Shown: positions 1 to 5,490 of the stretch, piece after piece
Layout: every line of letters starts with the position of its first letter
Position numbering within the stretch: the first letter of the stretch is position 1
Origin: Ignavibacteria bacterium
Lineage (GTDB): Bacteria; Bacteroidota; Ignavibacteria; Kapaibacteriales; UBA4661
Length of the DNA stretch: 5,598 nucleotides
Reading direction: 5' to 3'
NCBI GenBank assembly: GCA_013298375.1
Contig: JAAFHM010000333.1
Coordinates: forward strand, 1 to 5,598
Translations under genes and position numbers: made by a program
Notes under the pieces: generated by a model
Told to the model about the DNA's origin: nothing
Database searches by the model: none
Seen by the model: only the letters and a program-made list of their open reading frames with translations

Positions 1-24
1 TTCGCACGTTCTATCTGCATTATT

Positions 25-45
25 GAAAAAAAAGTATGTTTTTTC
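25..45. repeat. A/T inverted repeat near left edge
   Basis: A run GAAAAAA (25-31) is followed after 7 bases by its exact complement TTTTTTC (39-45). The hairpin would be almost all A-U, so it would be weak. It could mark the end of a gene lying off the left edge, but there is no GC-rich stem as in a normal intrinsic terminator. A chance A/T-rich palindrome is equally likely. Confidence 0.25.
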
Positions 46-184
46 GAGGAATCTCTCCCAGCATTATGGTCAAGGTCTCCGTAAACGTCGGAAGTGTATT
101 GGTTCTTTCCGTGCCATGCGATATTAGACGCGACCAGTGACAAAATTCTTTGGTAATCCCATACACGGATAGGTGTAAATTTTG

Positions 185-192
185 TATCTTTG
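185..192 (+). promoter_or_regulatory. Possible Bacteroidota-type -7 element upstream of ddl
   Basis: TATCTTTG matches the Bacteroidota -7 consensus TAnnTTTG exactly. It lies 65 bp before the ddl ATG, so transcription would start near position 199 and give a leader of about 60 nt. I see no clear TTTG or TTG at the expected -33 distance; the nearest, at 149-152, is too far upstream. The call therefore rests on one half of a promoter. Confidence 0.35.
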
Positions 193-230
193 GCGCAAGC
201 TATGACGCTCTTTCATCATGCAAACCCCTC

Positions 231-264
231 TTTTCCAGTTATGAATATTTTCCAATTATGAATA
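231..264 (+). repeat. 17-bp tandem duplication spanning the ddl start codon
   Basis: Two adjacent 17-bp units, TTTTCCAGTTATGAATA (231-247) and TTTTCCAATTATGAATA (248-264), differ at one base. Each contains an ATG, at 241 and at 258. Only the second is in frame with the Ddl protein. The duplication has therefore copied the translation start region and left an out-of-frame ATG just upstream of the real one. Confidence 0.85.
241..261 (+). CDS. Possible six-codon leader ORF overlapping the ddl start
   Basis: The ATG in the first duplicated unit opens a frame reading Met-Asn-Ile-Phe-Gln-Leu-stop. Its TGA (259-261) overlaps the ddl ATG (258-260) as ATGA, the usual geometry for translational coupling by stop-start reinitiation. 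There is no ribosome binding site visible for it, and no amino-acid pattern that suggests attenuation. It may be only a by-product of the tandem duplication, and its translation is unproven. Confidence 0.3.
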   Translation: MNIFQL

Positions 265-1280
265 TTGCTGTACTTATGGGCGGGCATTCCGCCGAACGAA
301 ATGTATCTTTTGCTAGTGGCAAAGCCGTTGCTGAGGCATTGCAAGGGCGTGGACATAGCGTCATTGCGCTTGATCCCGCACAAGGCGCACAGGGGCTTAT
401 CAATCTGGCAACTTTTCAGCCCGAAGCCGGGCGCGAACCCAGCGCCGCCGAACTCGCCGCTTTCCATCCGAAAAGCCTTGTGGAATGCGTACAATCGCCA
501 CATTTGAGCAATGTTGATGTAGTTTTTCTTGCGCTGCACGGCAAATATGGCGAGGATGGCTATATTCAAGCGCTATTAGATATTCAGGGGATTCGTTATA
601 CGGGAAGCAAGATGCTTTCCAGTTCAATAGCAATGAGTAAACTCGCTTCTAAGCGTATTTTTCAAAGTTCGGGCATTCCCACACCAGCATTTATCACGCT
701 TTCTTCGGCAAGTATTCGTGAGGGCGGCGTGGATTATGATTTAACCGATGAACTCCGCTCCGAACTTGGCGAGGCGCTTGTCGTGAAGCCCGATGGTGAA
801 GGCTCGACGGTCGGCATTACTATTGTCACCAACGGTGATGTGGACGAAATCAAGCGCGGCATCGAAGAAGCAGCGCGGTGGGGTGATATTGTGCTGGTAG
901 AACAGTTTATCGCCGGACGTGAACTCACCGTGAGCGTATTGGGGGACGAAACACTTCCCATTATTGAAATCCGCACCGATACAGGCTTTTACGACTATGC
1001 TCATAAATATACCAAAGGGCGCACCGAATACATCTGCCCTGCGGATTTGCCGCCGGATGTGGACGATTTTGTATCGCAGTTGGCGCTTTCGGCGCATGAG
1101 GCGCTTGGATGCACGGCATACAGTCGGATTGACTTCCGTTTGAACGACGAATTTCAGGCATTTTGCCTAGAAGTCAACACCCTTCCGGGCATGACGGGAA
1201 CAAGCCTCGTACCGAAATCTGCCGCCGCCGCTGGGATAGATTTTGGAGAATTGTGTGAGAAAATCATTGCTTTATCGTGA
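258..1280 (+). CDS. ddl: D-alanine--D-alanine ligase
   Basis: This cytoplasmic ATP-grasp enzyme joins two D-alanines, using ATP, to make the dipeptide for the peptidoglycan stem. The product is 340 residues, a usual Ddl length. Visible family motifs, in order: GGHSAERNVS (8-17, with Glu13 of the first D-Ala site), HGKYGEDG (94-101), VKPDGEGSTVG (176-186), GRELTV (220-225), the omega loop FYDYAHKY (244-251), SRIDF (289-293) and the metal and substrate segment LEVNTLPGMT (304-313). The loop keeps the Lys-Tyr pair (Tyr251), as in D-Ala-D-Ala enzymes, where D-lactate ligases have Phe; a dipeptide product is therefore expected. One deviation: the usual MDK before the ATP-binding lysine reads MSK (126-128). 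The frame stays open upstream to a TTG at 150, but homology starts exactly at the ATG at 258, so that start was chosen. The next gene follows after 74 bp. Confidence 0.96.
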   Translation: MNIAVLMGGHSAERNVSFASGKAVAEALQGRGHSVIALDPAQGAQGLINLATFQPEAGREPSAAELAAFHPKSLVECVQSPHLSNVDVVFLALHGKYGEDGYIQALLDIQGIRYTGSKMLSSSIAMSKLASKRIFQSSGIPTPAFITLSSASIREGGVDYDLTDELRSELGEALVVKPDGEGSTVGITIVTNGDVDEIKRGIEEAARWGDIVLVEQFIAGRELTVSVLGDETLPIIEIRTDTGFYDYAHKYTKGRTEYICPADLPPDVDDFVSQLALSAHEALGCTAYSRIDFRLNDEFQAFCLEVNTLPGMTGTSLVPKSAAAAGIDFGELCEKIIALS

Positions 1281-1354
1281 TGATGCACCACAAATAGAGC
1301 TGTTGCTTGCTTCGCACGGGGATTACACAGGGATAGCATTTTGCACTTGAAACT

Positions 1355-2764
1355 ATGAAACAACAAGCATCATCGGCATTACATCAAGGATTTGCCGCCC
1401 TCTACCGGGCGCGTGAACGCTTTTTTCGTCGCTTCCGTGATAGAGTTTATCCCGCAACGTTTGTGGAAGAAATTAACGAGCAGTGTGATATTTTCTTTCC
1501 GTTGTATTCTGCTCCATTCTTCGTTGCATGGCTTCCCTACTTGGCTCTTGACCCGTTGCTTGTCCCGAATAAGCCGATTTTCCCGATACTTCGTGTCGGT
1601 TTGAGTGTTGTCGGCGTTATTGCACTGGTATTGCGATATGTCTGGAAAAACCCGCAACGGCACAGGCTCATTGGTAATGCCATGATGTACTATCTGATTG
1701 TCGCAACGGGTCTTTTGACGGGCTTGGCGGGGGCGCATCCGAGTTACGTTGGCGGATATTGTTTCCTGATAACCGTTCTGGGAGCTATGCCCGTTCAGCC
1801 TTCCCAGCTTTTTAGCGCCTTGGCGGTTTCGTTATCGGTATTTGTTGGGCTGTGCTGGCATTTAGACGTGAGTTTTGCCGAACCTGCCTTGCGATACAGC
1901 CTTCAAGACTTGATAAGTACCGTCAGCGTCAGCGTTTTGATGAGTCTTGGCTGGACAATGCTTCGGCGTAATAGCTATGAAAAAGGGCGGGCATTGCAGA
2001 TAATGAACGTACAGATACAAGAGCAGCAGCGCCAACTTGGGCTGCAAAATGAGTCGCTGCGCCATTTGAATCGAGAAAAAGACGAACTTCTCGGCATTGT
2101 TTCCCACGACTTGCGTAATCCGCTTTCCTCTATTCTCGGTATGACCGAAATACTCATGCAAGACGATTTACAAATGGAAGACGTGTTGCAACGTGAGATG
2201 GTGCGGCGTACCAACGATTCAGCGATGCAAATGCACCAACTTATTGAGCATTTGTTGAACGCAAATGCGCTGGAAAATGGTGCGCTTATGCCGGATTGTA
2301 CCGATGTTCACGTTGCCAATATTATCCAGTCTGTTCTTGCGGCATTGCGCGAACAAGCAGAGCAGAAATCCATACAGTTGGTGGCGGAAGGCGACGCAGA
2401 TACGGCGGTTTATGCCGATGCGGTCTTTCTTTTCCAGATTATTCAAAACCTTGTTTCTAATGCGGTCAAATATTCTCCCCGCCAAACAACTGTACAAATA
2501 CGCTTTCGGAGCCATGCTGGTACAACGCGCATCAGCGTTAAAGACGAAGGTCCGGGGCTTTCGGCGGCTGACCATGCGAGCCTTTTCGGAAAATTTGCAC
2601 GTCTTTCGGCACAGCCAACGGGTGGCGAACAGAGCGTGGGCTTGGGTCTCAGCATTGTAAAAAAAATGGTCGAAGCAATGAATGGCAAGGTTTGGTGCGA
2701 GTCCGAGCAGGGCAAAGGAGCGACGTTTCTTGTTGAGTTGCTGGAAAAAGATATTGCACATTAG
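1355..2764 (+). CDS. Membrane-anchored sensor histidine kinase
   Basis: The 469-residue protein is an inner-membrane two-component sensor that should autophosphorylate on His251 and pass phosphate to a response regulator. After a basic cytoplasmic N-terminus (1-40), about six hydrophobic stretches can be seen, roughly 45-66, 77-96, 107-126, 131-147, 150-170 and 186-203. They are joined by short loops, so there is no large periplasmic sensor domain; the signal is probably sensed in or at the membrane. A Gln-rich coiled-coil-like linker (212-240) leads to the HisKA H-box, GIVSHDLRNPLSSI (247-260). The HATPase_c domain has the N-box QNLVSNAVKYSP (364-375), the G1 box DEGPG (397-401), an F-box LFGKF (410-414) and the G2 box GLGLSIVK (429-436). 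All catalytic boxes are intact. No receiver domain is attached and no response regulator lies in the window, so the partner is unknown. No HAMP or PAS domain is apparent. Confidence 0.93.
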   Translation: MKQQASSALHQGFAALYRARERFFRRFRDRVYPATFVEEINEQCDIFFPLYSAPFFVAWLPYLALDPLLVPNKPIFPILRVGLSVVGVIALVLRYVWKNPQRHRLIGNAMMYYLIVATGLLTGLAGAHPSYVGGYCFLITVLGAMPVQPSQLFSALAVSLSVFVGLCWHLDVSFAEPALRYSLQDLISTVSVSVLMSLGWTMLRRNSYEKGRALQIMNVQIQEQQRQLGLQNESLRHLNREKDELLGIVSHDLRNPLSSILGMTEILMQDDLQMEDVLQREMVRRTNDSAMQMHQLIEHLLNANALENGALMPDCTDVHVANIIQSVLAALREQAEQKSIQLVAEGDADTAVYADAVFLFQIIQNLVSNAVKYSPRQTTVQIRFRSHAGTTRISVKDEGPGLSAADHASLFGKFARLSAQPTGGEQSVGLGLSIVKKMVEAMNGKVWCESEQGKGATFLVELLEKDIAH

Positions 2765-2783
2765 CTTCTTTTTGGCTATTTTG

Positions 2784-2804
2784 CTTTGAAATACAAAGTT
2801 CTTT
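2784..2804 (+). promoter_or_regulatory. Composite palindromic box, copy 1 (before membrane protein gene)
   Basis: The pattern is CTTT-n7-AAAG-n2-CTTT. The first part is a perfect inverted repeat, CTTTG-aaata-CAAAG (2784-2798), and TTCTTT follows directly. It matches the other two boxes at 15 of 21 positions, including every CTTT, AAAG and CTTT block. It lies 18 bp before the ATG at 2823 and inside the only intergenic DNA between the kinase and this gene. A dimeric winged-helix regulator is the expected type of binder, and the regulator at 3488 is the obvious candidate; that link is inferred. Confidence 0.6.
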
Positions 2805-2822
2805 ATTGTTGGTCGCAAAAAA

Positions 2823-3437
2823 ATGTCACATTTGGAACCTGATACACACGATTTTCCCGTTAATCCTGCCGAAGAACTTGCGTTTATCCGCAGAGTCATG
2901 CAGGACAGTCGGCGCACTGCTGTTGATAACGGCATGAACTATATGTTCTGGGGCGTATGGACAGCGTTGGCTGCCATTGTTGGCTACTGCTCTTCGTTAT
3001 TCCACTGGCATTTGGGCTTGTATCTGTGGGCGGTTGTCATTTCTATTGGATGGGGTGTTTCGTGGCTGCTCATACGGCAGAGTCGCCGCCGAGCAGGTGC
3101 AACAAGCCTTGCTGGAAATCTTCTTGTGGCGGTTTGGGCTGGATGCGGTATTGCTTCTACGCTGGTAGGCTTTGTTGGCGGGACGACGGTGTTGGGCAAT
3201 GGTATTACAGGAGTGATTGCGCTCATTACCGGAACGGGGTTTTATATTTCTGGTGTACTGTATGGCTCTGCATGGCTTCGTTACTATGCTGCGTTTGGTT
3301 GGTGGCTGACGGGTGTTCTGATGTTCCTCTTTCCGGGGATTCATGTAATGCTCATGCTTGCCTCCGCAATGATATTATTTCAACTTGTTCCGGGCATTAT
3401 TCTCTATCGTCAATGGCAGCGTGAACAAGCCGCATAA
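2823..3437 (+). CDS. Six-helix integral membrane protein, unknown function
   Basis: I do not recognise a named family. The 204-residue product has a polar N-terminal tail of about 38 residues, rich in acidic residues early (EPDTHD, PAEELAF) and probably cytoplasmic. About six hydrophobic helices follow, near 40-58, 64-84, 97-119, 127-147, 152-170 and 173-195. A basic loop, RQSRRR (85-90), after helix 2 supports a cytoplasmic position by the positive-inside rule. Glycines are frequent in helices 3 and 4 (GFVGG, GNGITG), but no catalytic, metal or transport motif is visible. The gene sits between a palindromic box and a small winged-helix regulator gene (50 bp apart, same strand). Pairing of a small regulator with a membrane protein of this kind suggests co-regulation, perhaps sensing or transport, but this is inference. 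Confidence 0.8.
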   Translation: MSHLEPDTHDFPVNPAEELAFIRRVMQDSRRTAVDNGMNYMFWGVWTALAAIVGYCSSLFHWHLGLYLWAVVISIGWGVSWLLIRQSRRRAGATSLAGNLLVAVWAGCGIASTLVGFVGGTTVLGNGITGVIALITGTGFYISGVLYGSAWLRYYAAFGWWLTGVLMFLFPGIHVMLMLASAMILFQLVPGIILYRQWQREQAA

Positions 3438-3468
3438 ATCCTTGCTTTTCGGACGTATTTCCTGTTTC

Positions 3469-3487
3469 TATTTGGGGCTAAAGCACA
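3469..3487 (+). promoter_or_regulatory. Degenerate copy of the box before the regulator gene
   Basis: Just before the regulator ATG, TATTTG-gggc-TAAAGCAC (3469-3486) resembles the boxes before the CPBP and TPR genes. TAAAGCAC is identical to the 8-mer in both of those copies, and a TTTG precedes it. The spacing between TTTG and AAAG is one base shorter, and the last CTTT is replaced by CAAT. This may be a weak autoregulatory site or a decayed one. Confidence 0.35.
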
Positions 3488-3814
3488 ATGAATGACTTTG
3501 ATTATCAACAGTTGGATGACATCATCCACTCACGGATTCGCCTTGCGGTGATGGCGCTTCTGGCAAGTCTGGACACGGCGGAGTTTACTTATATTCGTGA
3601 AAAAATCGGTGCAACCGACGGCAATCTCAGCATTCACCTCAAAAAACTCGAAGAGGCGGAATACATCGCCGTTACAAAGACCTTTGTTGACCGCAAGCCC
3701 GTGACGATGTACACGTTGAACAAAAAAGGACGCAAAGCATTTGAGTTGTACGTTGAGCGTTTGGAACAATTATTGAAACAATCCTCTCAAGTTTCCGTTA
3801 AAGGAAAAAAGTAA
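3488..3814 (+). CDS. Small winged-helix transcriptional regulator (HTH_34-like)
   Basis: The 108-residue protein has the layout of the PF13601 winged-helix DNA-binding family, related to MarR and ArsR/PadR-type regulators. Helix 1 is HSRIRLAVMALLAS (14-27), followed by FTYIREKIGATDGNLSIHL (33-51) with the recognition helix around 43-57. The two-stranded wing follows, YIAVTKTFVDRKPVTMYTLN (59-78), where the Arg-Lys tip probably contacts DNA. GRKAFELYVERLEQLLKQ (81-98) is an amphipathic C-terminal helix suited to dimerisation. No ligand, metal or sensor domain is present. It should bind palindromic DNA as a dimer, and candidate boxes flank it on both sides. Whether it represses or activates cannot be told. 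It lies 50 bp after the membrane protein gene and 37 bp before the protease gene, on the same strand. Confidence 0.88.
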   Translation: MNDFDYQQLDDIIHSRIRLAVMALLASLDTAEFTYIREKIGATDGNLSIHLKKLEEAEYIAVTKTFVDRKPVTMYTLNKKGRKAFELYVERLEQLLKQSSQVSVKGKK

Positions 3815-3829
3815 TTTTTTTACTAATCT

Positions 3830-3851
3830 ACTTTGTAAATTAAAGCACTTT
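3830..3851 (+). promoter_or_regulatory. Composite palindromic box, copy 2 (abutting CPBP start)
   Basis: This 22-bp sequence recurs without a mismatch at 4607-4628. It has the pattern CTTT-n7-AAAG-n2-CTTT (blocks at 3831-3834, 3842-3845 and 3848-3851); AAAG-ca-CTTT is itself a palindrome. Its last base is directly followed by the ATG of the protease gene, so it fills the place where a ribosome binding site would be. Any protein bound here, on DNA or RNA, would affect the start region directly. Confidence 0.65.
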
Positions 3852-4583
3852 ATGTTTAGAAAAATACTCACATCAACAATTACCCCAACGTGGCTTCTGG
3901 TCGTCGTCGTAGCGTGTATTCTTGCTCTGCCGCGATTGTACTGGATGCTTCAAGGGAATTACAACGCGATAATCTGGATATTTCTTGTGATGATGGCTCT
4001 GCCATTTCTGCTTTTGAGCAAGTCCGGCAGAACGCAGATTGGCTTCACGAAGCCTTCGTCGTGGATACGGATGGTGATTGCTTTTTGCATCGGCAGTATT
4101 GGTGCGGTATTGGTCTATGCGCTCGGCGTGGCGCTTTATGGCACGACAAGTCCGCTCAACTGGTATGTGGCTGTCAAGGCGACAATTAGGCAGCGCGGCG
4201 ATATGATTGCGGCGGTTCGTGCTAACCCCGCTCTCTTTCTTGTGTTTGCGCTTCCAGCGATGATTTTTAGTCCGTTTGGTGAAGAATTATTTTTTCGTGG
4301 TATTTTTCACGAAGCCCTTGCAGAGCGCTTCAATAAACGTGTTGCGCTTTTTGCCGATGCTGCCGCCTTTGGACTGACCCATATAGCGCATTACGGCTTG
4401 GTTGTGCAAGGCGGTGCGCTCACAATCTTGTTCCCATCGGTAATTTGGTGGGTGCTGCTTATGGCAGCAACATCATTACTCTTTTCGTTTGCTCGTGCGC
4501 AGGCAGGGACACTCTGGGCGGCGGTGCTGTGCCACGCCGGATTTAATGCTACAATGATGTGGTGTATATTTTTTGCTCTTTGA
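3852..4583 (+). CDS. CPBP-family intramembrane protease (Rce1/Abi-like)
   Basis: The 243-residue membrane protein belongs to the CPBP family (CAAX proteases and bacteriocin-processing or self-immunity enzymes). Known members are glutamate-dependent intramembrane endopeptidases. All three signature motifs are intact: EELFFR (144-149), FGLTH (173-177) and HAGFN (228-232, the HxxxN motif). The expected catalytic residues are thus Glu144/Glu145, His177, His228 and Asn232. About seven or eight hydrophobic stretches are seen, including 13-31, 38-56, 71-95, 127-141 and 195-213, with the motifs in the C-terminal half as usual. The ATG at 3852 is kept because the first helix begins at residue 13. The substrate is unknown; there is no prenylation or bacteriocin gene nearby. 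Its upstream box is shared with the TPR gene that follows 79 bp later, so the two are probably controlled together. Confidence 0.9.
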   Translation: MFRKILTSTITPTWLLVVVVACILALPRLYWMLQGNYNAIIWIFLVMMALPFLLLSKSGRTQIGFTKPSSWIRMVIAFCIGSIGAVLVYALGVALYGTTSPLNWYVAVKATIRQRGDMIAAVRANPALFLVFALPAMIFSPFGEELFFRGIFHEALAERFNKRVALFADAAAFGLTHIAHYGLVVQGGALTILFPSVIWWVLLMAATSLLFSFARAQAGTLWAAVLCHAGFNATMMWCIFFAL

Positions 4584-4606
4584 TGACAGACTTTTTTTGC
4601 CTTTGG

Positions 4607-4628
4607 ACTTTGTAAATTAAAGCACTTT
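4607..4628 (+). promoter_or_regulatory. Composite palindromic box, copy 3 (before TPR gene)
   Basis: This copy is identical over 22 bp to the one at 3830-3851, with blocks CTTT (4608-4611), AAAG (4619-4622) and CTTT (4625-4628). It lies 34 bp before the ATG at 4663. TTTG steps precede it at 4596-4599 and 4602-4605, with a third inside the box, and TATTTTC follows at 4630. A promoter with the -33 TTTG in the box and a poor -7 at 4630 is possible but weak. Confidence 0.65.
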
Positions 4629-4662
4629 GTATTTTCTTTCACTTTTTCCATGAATTACTCCA

Positions 4663-5478
4663 ATGAACACACTCTTTTCTTTGCTCCGCTTTGTGCTTGT
4701 TTGCACATTTTTTCTGCTTACTCACGGCTTTACCGCTCATACGCAGGAGGTACGCGACCTTTTGCTCGAAGGAAAAAATCTTGTTGATGTCTCGGTTGTG
4801 AAAGGTGATGTCAATGGTTACACCAAAGCGATTGCGCTATTTGAGCGGATTCTTGCCGTCGAACCCGCTAATAATCTTGCGTTGTACTACCGCTCATATG
4901 CAGAAATGCGTCTGCTCATGCAAGGAGGCGTACAAAATGAGGCAAACACAAAAAATGCCTTACAGGACGCAGCCAGCGAACACGCCGAAGCACTTGTGCA
5001 GCACTCTCCGCAATCATCAGACGCAATGACGGTTCTGGCTGGAGTGACGATGCTCCGCATAGACGGCATGAACGCTATGATGCTTGCTCCAAAATGCACA
5101 AAACTTCACGAAAAAGCGCTTGCCGCCGATGCTAATAATCCCCGTGCCTACGTCATTCGCGGGATGTACACCATGAACACACCATCCTTTTTCGGCGGCG
5201 GTGCAGACAAGGCATTGCAGCACTTTACACAAGCCATCTCGCTTTGCGAAAAGCAGGGTTTAACAGCCCCAACACAAGCAACAAAGACGCAGCCGACATG
5301 GGGCTATCTTGATGCGCTCATCCATGCAGGACGCTGCCACCTGAAAATGGAGCAGTACCCGCAAGCAGTCGCCTATTTCAAGAAGGTATTGGCTATCGCC
5401 CCTGAATTTACGTGGGTCAAACAAACGCTTCTTCCCCGTGCCGAGCAGAAAATGGCGGCTTCGACGGGAACAAAATAA
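4663..5478 (+). CDS. Secreted tetratricopeptide repeat protein
   Basis: The 271-residue product starts with a signal peptide: a short N-region, a hydrophobic core (about 6-20) and a likely cleavage near 25-27 (FTAHT before QEV). It is therefore probably periplasmic; no lipobox is seen, since the only Cys in the core (14) lacks the context. TPR-type helical pairs follow. The clearest are 52-85 (YTKAIALFERILAVEPANN, then LYYRSYAEMRL), 158-195 (NPRAYVIRGMYTM, then ADKALQHFTQAISL) and 216-250 (LDALIHAGRCHLKMEQYPQAVAYFKKVLAIAP). The segment PSFFGGGADKAL (174-185), with a loop of glycines before the repeat helix, resembles a pattern of TPR proteins of the TRAP-T/TatT kind, but this is a weak likeness. 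Such proteins are scaffolds; no enzyme motif is seen. The start at 4663 is fixed by the signal peptide. The gene ends 12 bp before a convergent - strand stop. Confidence 0.82.
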   Translation: MNTLFSLLRFVLVCTFFLLTHGFTAHTQEVRDLLLEGKNLVDVSVVKGDVNGYTKAIALFERILAVEPANNLALYYRSYAEMRLLMQGGVQNEANTKNALQDAASEHAEALVQHSPQSSDAMTVLAGVTMLRIDGMNAMMLAPKCTKLHEKALAADANNPRAYVIRGMYTMNTPSFFGGGADKALQHFTQAISLCEKQGLTAPTQATKTQPTWGYLDALIHAGRCHLKMEQYPQAVAYFKKVLAIAPEFTWVKQTLLPRAEQKMAASTGTK

Positions 5479-5490
5479 TACCGTTTTGAT

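Noticed and set aside
150..257. N-terminal extension of Ddl from a TTG at 150
   Set aside because: The 36 extra residues are unlike Ddl, cross the TATCTTTG promoter-like element and the tandem duplication, and the conserved Ddl N-terminus begins exactly at the ATG at 258.
2219..2935. Long - strand open frame (238 codons) opposite the kinase
   Set aside because: It runs antisense to the catalytic domains of an intact kinase, reads through the palindromic box, and its translation has no domain pattern; it is a shadow of the coding strand.
3805..3824. A-run/T-run hairpin at the end of the regulator gene as a terminator
   Set aside because: AAAAAA and TTTTTT around the stop codon could pair, as could AGTAA and TTACT, but the stem has almost no GC pairs and is too weak to be called an intrinsic terminator.
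4650..4787. Forward frame from an ATG 13 bp before the TPR start (45 codons)
   Set aside because: It overlaps the signal peptide in another frame, has no family likeness and ends soon; the in-frame signal peptide and TPR repeats show that 4663 is the real start.
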